From: Asparagopsis taxiformis
Lineage: Eukaryota; Rhodophyta; Florideophyceae; Bonnemaisoniales; Bonnemaisoniaceae
DNA length: 64,000 bases
NCBI GenBank assembly: GCA_030407315.1
Contig: JALQPE010000101.1
Location: 124,001-188,000, forward strand
Direction: 5' to 3'
Shown: positions 8,943 through 19,234 of the stretch, one piece after another
Layout of the letters: each line of letters opens with the position of its first letter
How positions within the stretch are numbered: position 1 is the stretch's first letter
Position numbers and translations under genes: made by a program
Notes under the pieces: generated by a model
Databases searched by the model: none
Told to the model about the DNA's origin: nothing
What the model saw: the letters and a program-made list of their open reading frames with translations, nothing else

Positions 8943-10310
8943 ATGGCTGTGCTTACCAAATGGAACGCCTTCCGCGCCTGCGCAAAGACGCTCAAACGTC
9001 TCTGGTCTGTACCCTTCTTCGCTGCGAGGCGTTTGTGCTACACCAAACACAGCACCAAGCGAAAGACCGTGTCCGCTGCCCTCTTCGTTATCGCATTCCT
9101 CTCCGTCGCCAGCCTCGTGCTCAGAGACTCTGCTGACCGCTCATTGCGCACCTCCACTCATACCTACTTTGACCAGCATGTCATCCCGGTGGCACGCTCC
9201 AAATGGAAGCGAGCGGCCGCCGCCTCCCGAGTAGATGGCCTGCCGCTCGATCATTGGTCCTCTGTGAAGGACGACGTTGTTATTGGAATTAAGACAGGTC
9301 ATGAAGTTGCCAAGGAGCGAATTGAAAAGCTCAGGACGGTCGGTTGGTGGAGTGTTGGAAGAGATGTGCCCAATATTATTGGAATCAGTGATGAGGACGA
9401 TATTGAATTGGGGGTGGTTGGCATAAAACGATATGCGCTCGATTTGCTGCGTGTAAATAATTTTAGTAGGAAAGCTAACGAGCAGTTAAAACCGGTGCGA
9501 GGCGACATGTTCTCAGAGGCGAATTCACCGCCGTCAAAGTGGTTTGACAGCTCGGGATGGAAGGGCGATAAGGACAAGAATCTACCAGCGTTGCATATGC
9601 TGCGCACTCTATTCCCAGGCAAAAGGTGGTATCTACTTCTGGATGATGACACGTACATTTTTCTAGAGAATTTCGCTCACTTTATTCTCAAACAGGGCAT
9701 GGATGAAAACCCGGTGTACACGGGTAAGGTGTTCCTGATGTCTCAATGCGGCGGGTTTGGTAGAGACGGGTTCCTGAAAGCGAATCGATCGGAGCCGAGG
9801 GGTGTGTTTGCGCATGGTGGAAGCGGTATCGTGATCAATTCACTCGCAATGGACAGGGTATTTCCCAAGCTTGGAGATTGCATACGAGAATATAGCTCGT
9901 GCTGGGCGGGTGACATTCAAGTTGGGCTTTGTATGCGTGACGTCGGTGTCGGATTGCATAATTACATTCCGAGGAAGAAGACGGAACTGCACTTCTTTCA
10001 GTACAGCCCCAGTAAGGCGATGGGGGCGTCTGTGTTTGCGAAGAGGTGGAGGAGTGGGCAGGAGCCACTCACGTTTCACAAGATTGGAAAGGAGGAGGAG
10101 TTGATTGTGAGCGAGTTTGAACGGCAGTCGATGATGGGGGGTAGACCATTTGTATATAATCGGCTGTTGGACTTTTTGATGCGGAACGATGTGAAGCCGT
10201 ATCAACCGAAGAAGAAGAACCACAAGAGCTACACGACGGCTTACCTGCCGCACGGGAATGAGACTGGTGTCGAGTTGGCGGAGAGGATCTTCCCTGGCGG
10301 GCTTTTGTAA
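8943..10310 (+). CDS. Fringe-like GT31 glycosyltransferase, type II membrane protein (455 aa)
   Basis: This is probably a Golgi glycosyltransferase transferring a sugar from a nucleotide sugar. A basic N-terminus is followed by one membrane anchor (about residues 42-60, SAALFVIAFLSVASLVL). The lumenal domain contains KTGHEVAKERI, the metal-binding acidic motif DDD in LLLDDDTYIF (residues 234-236), FAHGGSGIVI and a CWAGDIQVG segment, the typical order of Fringe/beta-1,3-glycosyltransferase domains. It is clearly a paralogue of the minus-strand gene at 15808, with long shared stretches such as GDKDKNLPALH and FLENFAHFIL. It has extra residues after VVGIKRYALDL compared with that copy. The donor and acceptor sugars cannot be read from the sequence. 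Confidence 0.88.
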   Translation: MAVLTKWNAFRACAKTLKRLWSVPFFAARRLCYTKHSTKRKTVSAALFVIAFLSVASLVLRDSADRSLRTSTHTYFDQHVIPVARSKWKRAAAASRVDGLPLDHWSSVKDDVVIGIKTGHEVAKERIEKLRTVGWWSVGRDVPNIIGISDEDDIELGVVGIKRYALDLLRVNNFSRKANEQLKPVRGDMFSEANSPPSKWFDSSGWKGDKDKNLPALHMLRTLFPGKRWYLLLDDDTYIFLENFAHFILKQGMDENPVYTGKVFLMSQCGGFGRDGFLKANRSEPRGVFAHGGSGIVINSLAMDRVFPKLGDCIREYSSCWAGDIQVGLCMRDVGVGLHNYIPRKKTELHFFQYSPSKAMGASVFAKRWRSGQEPLTFHKIGKEEELIVSEFERQSMMGGRPFVYNRLLDFLMRNDVKPYQPKKKNHKSYTTAYLPHGNETGVELAERIFPGGLL

Positions 10311-11500
10311 CGAGAGCGGAGCAAGTAGAAATGGACATATGGCTAATCTAGTTGCGTTGTATTGTATAATAGGATGGATGAAATGTTAAAGTGACATAAT
10401 TTGGATGCGCAAGACGTGTGGTGGTATGCTAGAAAACCAGGGGAAGGTTAACTTACTCTCTCAAGAGTTATATCAGCGAGTGAACGCGCAATGGGAGCGA
10501 TGCTCCGTGACTAGCGACTTGGAGATTTTGCCATTTGTTGCCATGCATCGCGATTGGACGTTGATGAGCCGCCACCAAGGGAGCCGAGCTGCGTCGATTG
10601 TTATCGTAAGCCAATTAAAGTTTAGTCGAGTCATGCCATGGCATAGCATAGTGGCAACGGAGGCAACAGTCTATTCGAGGGGGTACATGTGGATGGTGTG
10701 TTTTCATGGTGAAGTTTGGCATCACGCGATCACGGCGTGTTTCAAATGAATGTCTCGCTTCAAAGGGGAGGAAACGTTTTTTCGTGTGGCAATGCGCAAC
10801 AGCTTTCCAAAGGGTGTTTCCTGGATGCGGATGCGACTGGGGCGAAACGAGACGAGGGAGAGAAGAACCACTTGACAGGCATGCAAGTCGGAGCAGCAAC
10901 AATGATGGGGGGTAAAGCATGAGAGCAAAGTTGCACGCCGTTATGAACGCAATTACACCGCGCGCCAAAAATAGTCGCCAAAGCAATTGACGAAACGAGG
11001 TGAGGTGAGTAGACGAAGACGACCTTGTTGACGGGTGCATTGCTTACAGCGAGCACAAGTTTTGTGTAAGTTGAATCGTTGGATGCAAAAGTTGATTGTT
11101 CATCAGGTCATGTGATGGCAATGATTTATGCTGACAATGATGGAGAAATTGATTTCTACAAAAAGTCCAAACATTACACCGTGTAAATATTCTCAAAAAG
11201 GCAACCCTAAATGAACCGTTGCTGGACAGCGACAGCGTTGCAGACGGTGTAGTGCAACGGCGCGCGCGAACCGTTTTGAAATCAATTTTCTACCAGCAAT
11301 GCCATTGTGGCGCCTCGCACCCACGCCTTGCTGGGCTGCCGCGCTGCACAACTATTCAACAATTTCTGCATCGCTGGCACATATCCTCCTCCACCTCTCG
11401 CCTTTCACAAGTCCCCCGAAACTCACCATCGCGCACTCCGCCGAACCACTATACAATCCAACCCCTCTCTTCCCCGCTTGCCTTGTCGACTCGCCAGCCA
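10311..11500. other. Intergenic stretch, no supported gene
   Basis: This holds the 3' flank of the GT31 gene and the leader of the bZIP gene. The bZIP frame is open upstream to 11219, but that segment looks like untranslated leader. Frames of 60-140 codons around 10400-11050 overlap each other on both strands and have no motif. Confidence 0.4.
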
Positions 11501-12745
11501 ATGGACTCCAAAATGTCAATCGGACTTGACACCTCAATGTCTATCGGTCTAACAGGCCATCCGTGGCTGCCCTCGCCCTCCCCGACCCTTCGATTGCCGA
11601 CCCCGACGCTGCCGACGCCCTCCCTCGTCACCCCCGCTCTTGAGCCCTTGCAGAGCCCAACCGATTGGTCCACCGTGCCCGTCACAGCCCAGACCCCTGC
11701 TGTTTCCGCCATTCCCGTTAGTCATGCCGCCTCCACCATTCCGCGCACAACTATCACCCCGCCCAACCCCGCCGCAGGCGCCATGAACTCGCCCAGCGTT
11801 TCTGGCGATATAAGCGCCGTCATCCCTATGGACCCCCAGAAAGGCTCCTCCCTCGCAGAGCTTTTTAGCTCCCCAGATTATACCATGAGTTTGCCGCCGC
11901 GCCAAACACCAACTGTCACTTCACCGCTCGCTCAATCACGTCCACTCAACTATTCCCCCAAGTTCAATCCCTCCCCACCACATCCACAAAACCCAACTGT
12001 TACCCAAAAGTCGCAACCAATTGCAAACTCCTCCATGCCCATTTCCTCGCAGAGTACACAGATTGAAGCCTCGACTGGCACTCACGTCGTACCCTCGCAA
12101 CCGCCCATTTTCCATCCTATTCCCGCCACAGCCGCTCCTGTTTCCTATCCGTACAATGTGCAGCGCAGCGTCGAGCACAACTTGGGCTCCATTCCGCCGC
12201 GTCAGGAGCAACCCAGCGTTTCGCAGCAAGTGCCGCAGTCGGCAGCTCTTGGCAAGCCAACAAAGGTCGCCCCCGCCGCAATATCTTCTTCCGGCCACCG
12301 CTCGGTTCTAGGTTCGGGCATTGTTTCTTCCGCCGTGGAGGAGGCGCAGAATCGTGCACGACTCAAAGCAGAGTCGTTTGCCAAGGATCGTAAGAGGAAG
12401 AGGCACGACGAGCCCGCTGACCCCAAGACGGAGAAGATCAGCGAAGAGGATGCAAAGCTGTCGCCCGAAGCACTGAAGAAGAAACGATACGCCAGAAGAC
12501 TGGCACTGAATCGTGAAAGCGCCGCTGTAAGTCGAGTACGTAGAAGGGAATATGTCAAGCTGTTAGAGGAACAACTGGTCAAGGCTGAGAGTGAAAGAGT
12601 TCGACTAGCATCGGAACTGTCGGAAATGCAACAGCAACACAGCAAGTTGAGAGAGCATTTGCAAAAACTGGAAAGTAGAGTTGCAGCTACCACAGCCAGC
12701 GATGGTCAAATGCGGCAAGAAACTCAATCGGGTCGCTTTCCGTAA
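11501..12745 (+). CDS. CREB/ATF-like bZIP transcription factor (414 aa)
   Basis: The C-terminus holds a complete bZIP: a basic region with the invariant N-x7-R (NRESAAVSR), then RRREYVKLLEEQL and a leucine/hydrophobic heptad zipper to about residue 395. The REYVKLLEEQL junction is closest in style to CREB/ATF factors, which bind TGACGT cores. The N-terminal 270 residues are disordered and rich in Pro/Ser/Thr/Gln, as in activation domains. A Lys/Arg-rich segment before the basic region (KDRKRKRHDE) is a likely nuclear signal. I chose the ATG at 11501 because the open frame upstream (to 11219) has a pyrimidine-rich, leader-like composition. The gene sits between the two GT31 genes, but nothing shows that it controls them. 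Confidence 0.88.
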   Translation: MDSKMSIGLDTSMSIGLTGHPWLPSPSPTLRLPTPTLPTPSLVTPALEPLQSPTDWSTVPVTAQTPAVSAIPVSHAASTIPRTTITPPNPAAGAMNSPSVSGDISAVIPMDPQKGSSLAELFSSPDYTMSLPPRQTPTVTSPLAQSRPLNYSPKFNPSPPHPQNPTVTQKSQPIANSSMPISSQSTQIEASTGTHVVPSQPPIFHPIPATAAPVSYPYNVQRSVEHNLGSIPPRQEQPSVSQQVPQSAALGKPTKVAPAAISSSGHRSVLGSGIVSSAVEEAQNRARLKAESFAKDRKRKRHDEPADPKTEKISEEDAKLSPEALKKKRYARRLALNRESAAVSRVRRREYVKLLEEQLVKAESERVRLASELSEMQQQHSKLREHLQKLESRVAATTASDGQMRQETQSGRFP

Positions 12746-14769
12746 TTGTAGCTACAATTGAAGCGCAGTGAAGGAGTCGTATGTGTTAAACGGCACAATG
12801 TAGGAGAACGTGAACAGAGAAGCTATTCTTCATCGGCAAGGTACACCAGTGTGAATACATGATAAATTGCGTACCAACGGCGAGGAATGTGTACAAGTGA
12901 CTGATGTTCAAAATCATCGCCCCTTTTTAACCATTGCATCTTGAGTATGAACAACAATAAATCGATCCATTTCGAAATCATCAATACGTAACAGCGATGT
13001 AGCTGTTGTCATGTAACAGAAGTGTTTCCATGTATCACAAGGGTGGCGTGCCAGTGAGGTAGGCGGCCAGCAATGCTGTGCAGTCGAGTTGTTTGCGCAG
13101 GGAACGACCCTAAATGATTTTGACATTGCTGTGGCGCGGTGGTAAGTACGCACATTTGGTCGGGCAAGATGTAGTTTTCACGTACGCAGGAATGCACTGA
13201 TATCACCTACGTGTCGCAGTGATAACGGGCAAGTTTGTGTTGATTAGGTGGACACATATAGTCGAGCTGTAGCGATGCGTGCATACCTTTACGACTGGTG
13301 TGGATTTTTTGAGCTACGATCGGTGGTAAAGGCGGCGGCGATCACATTTGGTTGTGGACTGCGCATAATATGGTACTAGGTCGAGTAGGTTCAATTACAG
13401 TATCGTGGGAGCTTTTGCTGCTTCTATCGGAGAGGACGGTTGTTTGCGTCTCGAATTTAGTCATGTGATTCAATTGAGTGTTAGCGCGGATGACGTTGGG
13501 CAGGCAAGCGGTTGTGATGCGATGCGTTGCGAATATAGCGACAGAGTTTAACAAGCGACGGGGTGGTGGGAAGAATAACGGAATGGGGGTGGAATCGATA
13601 GAAATTTGCCAATTTGAAGATGAGGATTTCAATTGTGTAAATTTAGAAAAGACGGTGTGTCCTTACATCGAGGATAAATGCAGCAAGTGCACAAAAGTTG
13701 TGTTTCCGAAGTGCGTTTAACGGGATAATGGTGCGGACAGATACTGGGCCGGGCTACACATGTATTGCATTGATAAATGTAAATGCCCATTTTATGGCGA
13801 TGTGATTGACATATTGTCGCGAGATATGCAGTGTATTGTTATTGGATCTGTGCATGTGAAATGGGTATCTGCGGCAATCTGACGAAGAGGGTGTTGGTGC
13901 GAGTTGCGCCTATGGCAAGAAGCGGCAAGCAGGGCGGTTGGACATGGAGTAGGGTGGAGAAATGCCGCGCAGTGTTGAAACAGGAAGATTGGGACAAGTC
14001 GATGGAGTCGAAACGGAGCGCGGGTGCAAGTGTAGCAGCACATTGTACTGCGATGACGCGAGAAAGCGATTTGCGATCATGTGGCGGCGGATGTTGAAGA
14101 TGCGGTGAGTTTGGGAAATTTGGACGCGTGGAATTGGCATGTGGAAACAGTGTAAGTATGTTCATGTTTCCGATATTAGCACGCCGACGCTGATTTTTAT
14201 TCAGTTTTCACGGCGGCGCGAGTGCGTTTGCGAGCCGCGCGAGCCGCAACGGCGCAGTGTTGACAAGTGATATGCAGCGAAGGGCGTTGATTGCGTAGCA
14301 GCGCGATACGTTGCGGCAGTCGGCAGTGCCGCTTGCGTGCAGTCGGTCGGCAGATCGTATAAAGGCGCGCGCGCAGCCGGCGCATGTACAAATTCCGTTA
14401 AAAATCAGCGCTCGTCGCGCATGCAGCCGCGGCATTAATGCAAGGTAATTAAAGCTCTTTTCCATGACTCATACATTACAGCACGAAGGGAACTCGCCAC
14501 GCGCGCCGTGCTGAGTGTATGACGTTGCGCGCCGTCCCCAGCCACGGCAAGTTGTGGCCTGCCCCTGCCTGTCGACCACCTGCGGCGCGCTACTGCACCT
14601 GCCGTCATCCCGCACTGTCATACTATGCGCGACTCGAGACGCCTGGTCTACAGCGCGCAGCAATACAATAACCCATTCACGCAGCGCCCAACTCCATCAA
14701 TTGCTATCGACTTTCGCCCAGCCTACCATGCAGCGTCCATTCCTGCGCACCAATTGATCGCCGCACTTC
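12746..14769. other. 2 kb stretch without a supported gene
   Basis: Short frames on both strands show no family. A frame with CPYIEDKCSKCTK near 13660-13715 is Cys-rich but isolated. TATAAAGG at 14358-14365 could be the promoter of the gene at 14770, which would leave a 5' leader of about 370 nt. GTAATT...TTACAG at 14445-14481 looks like a 37-nt intron in that leader, but this is unproven. Confidence 0.4.
14358..14365 (+). promoter_or_regulatory. Possible TATA box for the gene at 14770
   Basis: TATAAAGG lies in GC-rich sequence, 405 bp before the ATG at 14770. The distance is longer than for other genes here, so the link is uncertain. Confidence 0.3.
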
Positions 14770-15630
14770 ATGTCTCGTCCGACGCACTCCGCCAGCAGCC
14801 ATGTGCCGCGTCGTCCGCGTTGCCAACCCCAGCCACAGCCCCACCCCGCCTGCCTCTGCACCAACGCCTCGCTCCCCCCGCAACCCGCCCTCCGTCTCGC
14901 CGCTCGATGTGCCGCCGCCACAAGACGCTCCGCCGCACACGCGTGCGATAATGCCGCCCTGTTGTCGACCCTGCTGCGCGACGTCGTGTCAACCCTCGAT
15001 GCCGACGCGCGTACCTTTTGGTGCCAGATGATGGACACCCTCTCCGTGCGCGTCGCAACCGGCGACGTGCAGTACTCCGTTTCCGTCGCTCCCCATCTGC
15101 TGTGGACCGCTGAGCATGTGTACGCTCTGCACGGTCATCTGCTCGCCGCCGCTAGTGAACAACAGCCGCCCCGTTGTGACCGTTGTGCCGCTTGTCTGCT
15201 GTCCGCACCGGCGCCTCCGGATGACGTGCACTTTCGAAGCGTTGCGCCGCCCTCTCAGCTGCCCTCCTCCGCCTTTGATAGTCACATGGAGTTCAGCTGG
15301 GTGGATGACGATGATGAGGACGACGACACCAGTGCCCATGCGCTGCCGATCGCCTCGTTCGAAGCGTACATTTGTGATGTGTTGGACGATCAGGGGAAGA
15401 ATGAATTTGTGCGAGAGAGGTTTTACGGTGGAGCGCCCTTGAACAGTCGCTATTTGTTGTCCCAGTTTGGCGCTAGCCTGGGCATGACACAGAGTAGTTC
15501 AGACTTTTGCTCGCAGCCACACTACTGGCAGGATCATCCGTTTGCCGACGATGACTTTTCGGACAGCGATTGTATCAGTGGCATGTCCGATGTTGAATCG
15601 CTTAATAGAAGTGACAATGGTGCCAGTTGA
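14770..15630 (+). CDS. Hypothetical acidic protein (286 aa)
   Basis: The frame runs uninterrupted from ATG to stop. Residues 1-60 are Pro/Ala/Cys/Arg-rich. A helical middle (ALLSTLLRDVVSTLDADARTFW, about 63-85) follows, then a Cys cluster (CDRCAACLL), a very acidic run (VDDDDEDDD, about 178-187) and a segment around EAYICDVLDDQGKNEFVRERF. The tail is again Asp/Ser-rich. No domain is recognised. The acidic blocks and absence of membrane segments suggest a soluble nuclear or cytosolic protein. It converges on the GT31 gene with 177 bp between the stops. The first 60 residues are the least certain part of the model. Confidence 0.6.
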   Translation: MSRPTHSASSHVPRRPRCQPQPQPHPACLCTNASLPPQPALRLAARCAAATRRSAAHACDNAALLSTLLRDVVSTLDADARTFWCQMMDTLSVRVATGDVQYSVSVAPHLLWTAEHVYALHGHLLAAASEQQPPRCDRCAACLLSAPAPPDDVHFRSVAPPSQLPSSAFDSHMEFSWVDDDDEDDDTSAHALPIASFEAYICDVLDDQGKNEFVRERFYGGAPLNSRYLLSQFGASLGMTQSSSDFCSQPHYWQDHPFADDDFSDSDCISGMSDVESLNRSDNGAS

Positions 15631-15807
15631 TGACTTGTGTGTATTATTTCACATCTCTACATGTACATTATTTTCGCATACCTACTGCCAGTCACATCGT
15701 ATTATACTCCATATACATGTCAGTCAATGCGCGCGGTGCTTGCGCTTTTTCGCTCACATCACCGTTGCTTTCGTTGTGTGCTCGTTGCAATAATAATAAA
15801 CGTGCAC

Positions 15808-17118
15808 TCAACCATTGTGCTTGTCATGTTCGGGAATGAAAACACTTGTAAAATACTTTTGCCGTTTCTTCCGATCCACAACAGGGTAAACCTGTTTGCT
15901 CAATAACGAATGCAACAAACTGCTGTACGACACGCCTTGCGACACATTGAGGTTGCGTTCGAAATCGCTCAGCGCTTGCAGCTCATCCTGCGGCATCTTA
16001 TGGAATGTTATCGGTTCGGCAGCACTTTGCCATCGCAGCGTATAACGCGAGTCAGCCATAGCTTTTCTCGGTGAAAAGGGAATGAAGTTTTTCTCCGTAC
16101 TCCTACCATTCACGAAACCATACAAATTGACACCAACGTCTCGCATGCACAATCCGACCTGCATGTCACCAGCCCAACACGAACTGTACTGCATGATGCA
16201 GGTGCGCAGTCTGGGGAACATGGCATTCATCGCGATGCGATTCAACACGATGCCGCTACCGCCGTGCGCAAAGGCGCCTCTGGGGGCGGATGCATTATTC
16301 TCCGGACGACCGTCCTTACCAAAGCCGCCGCAACGCGCAATGTAGAACACCTTTCCTGCGTACACGGGCTTGTCGTCCATGCCGTGTTGCAAAATGAAGT
16401 GAGCGAAATTCTCCAGAAATATGTACGTATCATCATCGAGAAGCACGTACCACTTTTTGTCAGGGAACAATGTGCGCACAAAATGCAATGCGGGCAAATT
16501 TTTGTCCTTATCACCGCGCCAGCCGGTGCGCTGGAACCAGTTTTTGGGGCGGGTGGCATTGACATCCACCAGGTCCATGGCGTAATTCTTGATGCCCACA
16601 ACGCCGAGCGGGATGTTATCCTCGTCGCCAATCGCGACAATATTGGGCACGTGTCGACGGGCGCTCCACCAACCGTTGGCGCGCAGCTGTGCGAGACGCT
16701 TCTCGGCGACTTCATGGCCGGTTTTCACGACGAAGACGACGTCGTGTTTGACGCGGGACCAGTGGTCGGGGGGATCGAGAGGCGGGGGTTGGGAACGCCA
16801 TGCGGCGCGGGCGCGGGAGAATTGGCGCGTGTCGAAGTGCTGATGAGGCTCGGTGGGGTGGCGCAGCGCGGTCAGCGAGGAATGGCGCGCGCTGAAGAGT
16901 AGGAGCAGGAAGAGGGATAGCGGGACGGCGATGAGCGCGGCGCGACGATGACGACTGGTGGTGGTTATTCGCTTGCGGATGGCGAGTGCGCGGCGACGGA
17001 ATTGAACGAGCAGTTGGGTGGGTCGGAAATGCTTTCTTACAGTTTGAACGACCATGACAATGGAGCGACAAGGGCGGGCGGGGAGGCGCTGAAAAGGTGC
17101 GATTGTTACGGGTGACAT
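15808..17118 (-). CDS. Fringe-like GT31 glycosyltransferase, second copy (436 aa)
   Basis: A paralogue of the gene at 8943 in the opposite orientation. It has a basic N-terminus with a single anchor (ALIAVPLSLFLLLLFSA), then KTGHEVAEKRL, the catalytic DDD motif in LLDDDTYIF (residues 228-230), FAHGGSGIVL and SCWAGDMQVG. The ATG at 17118 is the first in frame; the frame extends to 17142 only through a GTG codon. ATG 17055 is another possible start. The long basic N-terminus before the anchor fits a type II Golgi protein. An N-x-S sequon follows the GFGKDGRPE segment. The copy lacks about 17 residues that the other has after the GVVGIK motif. Sugar specificity is unknown. Confidence 0.88.
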   Translation of the reverse strand: MSPVTIAPFQRLPARPCRSIVMVVQTVRKHFRPTQLLVQFRRRALAIRKRITTTSRHRRAALIAVPLSLFLLLLFSARHSSLTALRHPTEPHQHFDTRQFSRARAAWRSQPPPLDPPDHWSRVKHDVVFVVKTGHEVAEKRLAQLRANGWWSARRHVPNIVAIGDEDNIPLGVVGIKNYAMDLVDVNATRPKNWFQRTGWRGDKDKNLPALHFVRTLFPDKKWYVLLDDDTYIFLENFAHFILQHGMDDKPVYAGKVFYIARCGGFGKDGRPENNASAPRGAFAHGGSGIVLNRIAMNAMFPRLRTCIMQYSSCWAGDMQVGLCMRDVGVNLYGFVNGRSTEKNFIPFSPRKAMADSRYTLRWQSAAEPITFHKMPQDELQALSDFERNLNVSQGVSYSSLLHSLLSKQVYPVVDRKKRQKYFTSVFIPEHDKHNG

Positions 17119-18007
17119 AGATGCGCAGTTGGATGGGGTCACACGTTGAAGCTTGTTGATTGATAGATTAGGACAGCTGTCGTGGCTATTTAATTGCGTA
17201 TATGCGTTAATTGCGGGTTACAAGTTGTTGATTGTGCGCTCCTGTTCTCGATACGACGTTAAACGAGCAGCAGTATGGCAACGTCAAATCATGACGACGC
17301 ATGTCGCACTGGTCATCCGGAGCACACACGTACAAAAACCAGGCAAATCAAGCGGCGGCCGGATCATGGCGTCATCTATTTGAAAAAGAATCACACATGT
17401 CAACGACAAGAGATGGGGAGGAGCGCGTCGGAGTCGAGTTGAATTCGAGCTCAAGGCCTCTAGGCCAGCGGTATGGGGGCGATGCGCGACGAGAGGAAAT
17501 GGATACGTGGTGTTGTGGCATATCACTGTAATCGCGCCGATTTGTATGTTGCATTGCGGCTGTCGGTGTTTCTGCGTTGGACATCGCGTGCTGCCGTACA
17601 CTATACCATATATGCCGGTCACGGTCGCCGAACTGCTGGCAGCTTTCATACCAACGCACATGTATGTCGCTCCAACGGCGCACGCATTGATTTCCTGTAC
17701 ATTACCTATGTTAATCTACTGTACTCTACTGTAATAACATACTTACTACGCTACGTATATATTACCAACGAGGTCCTCAAATTGTTACAATTGCACAGCG
17801 TGGACGACGCACCACCATCATCATCACAGGCCCACCTCAAGCATACAATTCATTTTCTCTTTCGATAACTCTCCAATACCTCATCCCGATTCCGGTTCCT
17901 CCACCAAACTCTTCGTGACGCACCGCCTTTAACCGCGCCTCACCCGGAATGCCACCGCCCTTCCGCCCGCTCTAGACACTGCTACTCCTCCATGTAACAA
18001 CTCCGCC
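17119..18007. other. Divergent intergenic region between the GT31 and GT14 genes
   Basis: This holds the promoters of both genes. TTAAATAG on the minus strand (17185-17193) lies about 70 bp before the GT31 ATG. Short open frames (up to 131 codons) have no recognisable motif. Confidence 0.4.
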
Positions 18008-19234
18008 ATGTCCTTCACAACCCACGAACCGCCCCTCGTCTGTCGTCTCTGCGGATCCACCATGATCACCATTCTGTTAACTTTCCTCTCCACCTTGCTC
18101 TTTGCACAATTCGTCCCAACATCTCTCCATCACGCAGGTCTCACCGTGCCATCTTCCCCCGTTCACACCCTCCCCACCACTAATTTTCAAACTTCCTCTG
18201 CTGATGCCAACATTGCGTACTTCATTCAAGCAACCAATTCCACTGCTAATCATGTGCCCCGCCTCATTCACGCCCTCCATCATCCCGACAATCTCTACAT
18301 GATTCATTTCGACACCAAGGTCTCCCCGCAGCAGGTGCACGCCATCATGCAGCGCACCCGCGAGAGAACTCCTCTTGCTGCTCATAACGTCTACACCCTC
18401 GATCAGCAAGTCGTCACATATGCCGGCTTCAGTATGGTCATCAATACTCTCAGTGGCATGGACGCTCTACTCAAGCTTCATCAAAAACACCCTTGGGACT
18501 TTTTCATTAATCTCAGCGGTTCCGATTATCCCTTGTTGCACCCTACGATGCAGAGACAAATTCTCGGTACCTTGCTCGCCGACACAAAAGACATTCGTCG
18601 AAACTTTTTCAGTATCGACAGTACCGCCGATAATTGGGACAAGTTCCATCTGCAGCGTTTGCGAAACTTTTTCGTGGACGAAGTCTTTTCCGATTACAAT
18701 ACAGACGGTCGATTGCTCAATAGCAGAGTTCCAAACCCGCTTGCTATTTCGAAAACTGTTCCATTCAAGAGCATCAAAGGCTCCGCATGGATGATCGTCT
18801 CGCATGATTTTGTACAATATTCCGTTGATTCCGATCTTTCACGTCAACTTATTGCCACCTTGGGGCTCATGCGAGCCTGTGATGAGCACTTTTTCATTAC
18901 ACTCGCCTACAACAGTCCGCGCTTCAAGCCCACAATGATTGGAAGCAATTTGCGAAAAGACATCTGGCATCATGAAGGCGAACGATCTGGCTCCCATCCG
19001 TTCGTCTTGGAAGAGAAGCGGCCTGATGGCAATTACCGTTTTTTGGAATTGCTCGACAACAGTTTCAGTTTTCATGCAAGAAAATTTGCGCAAGCCGATT
19101 CTCAACTTATGGATATTATTGACAAGCTTGCAAGCGATCCCGAGAGACAAAAGCGTGTTAAAACCCAAATCAATGCCGTTTTGAAGGAGTCTGGACCGGA
19201 TTCGAGAAAAGGAAGGTTCTTTGTCCCACTTTGA
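18008..19234 (+). CDS. GT14-type glycosyltransferase, core-2/I-branching family (408 aa)
   Basis: This is a putative Golgi enzyme of the family that includes core-2/I-branching N-acetylglucosaminyltransferases, plant GT14 glucuronosyltransferases and xylosyltransferases. A Cys-containing N-terminus precedes one anchor (about 19-35, MITILLTFLSTLLFAQF). The family hallmarks follow in order: AYFIQATNSTANHVPRLIHAL, YMIHFDTKV, WDFFINLSGSDYPL (about 162-175), SAWMIVSHDFV and ACDEHFFITLAYNSP (about 290-304). The length is normal. Several N-x-S/T sequons are present. The exact linkage cannot be deduced. It is the third glycosyltransferase within 10 kb. Confidence 0.88.
   Translation: MSFTTHEPPLVCRLCGSTMITILLTFLSTLLFAQFVPTSLHHAGLTVPSSPVHTLPTTNFQTSSADANIAYFIQATNSTANHVPRLIHALHHPDNLYMIHFDTKVSPQQVHAIMQRTRERTPLAAHNVYTLDQQVVTYAGFSMVINTLSGMDALLKLHQKHPWDFFINLSGSDYPLLHPTMQRQILGTLLADTKDIRRNFFSIDSTADNWDKFHLQRLRNFFVDEVFSDYNTDGRLLNSRVPNPLAISKTVPFKSIKGSAWMIVSHDFVQYSVDSDLSRQLIATLGLMRACDEHFFITLAYNSPRFKPTMIGSNLRKDIWHHEGERSGSHPFVLEEKRPDGNYRFLELLDNSFSFHARKFAQADSQLMDIIDKLASDPERQKRVKTQINAVLKESGPDSRKGRFFVPL

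Noticed and set aside
11219..11500. Upstream extension of the bZIP frame
   Set aside because: Composition changes to a pyrimidine-rich leader and no conserved segment is seen; the ATG at 11501 is preferred.
14445..14481. 37-nt intron in the leader of the gene at 14770
   Set aside because: GTAATT and TTACAG fit, but nothing coding depends on it, so it cannot be tested from the sequence.
16264..16902. 212-codon plus-strand frame opposite the second GT31 gene
   Set aside because: It lies entirely antisense to a recognised catalytic domain and has no motif of its own.
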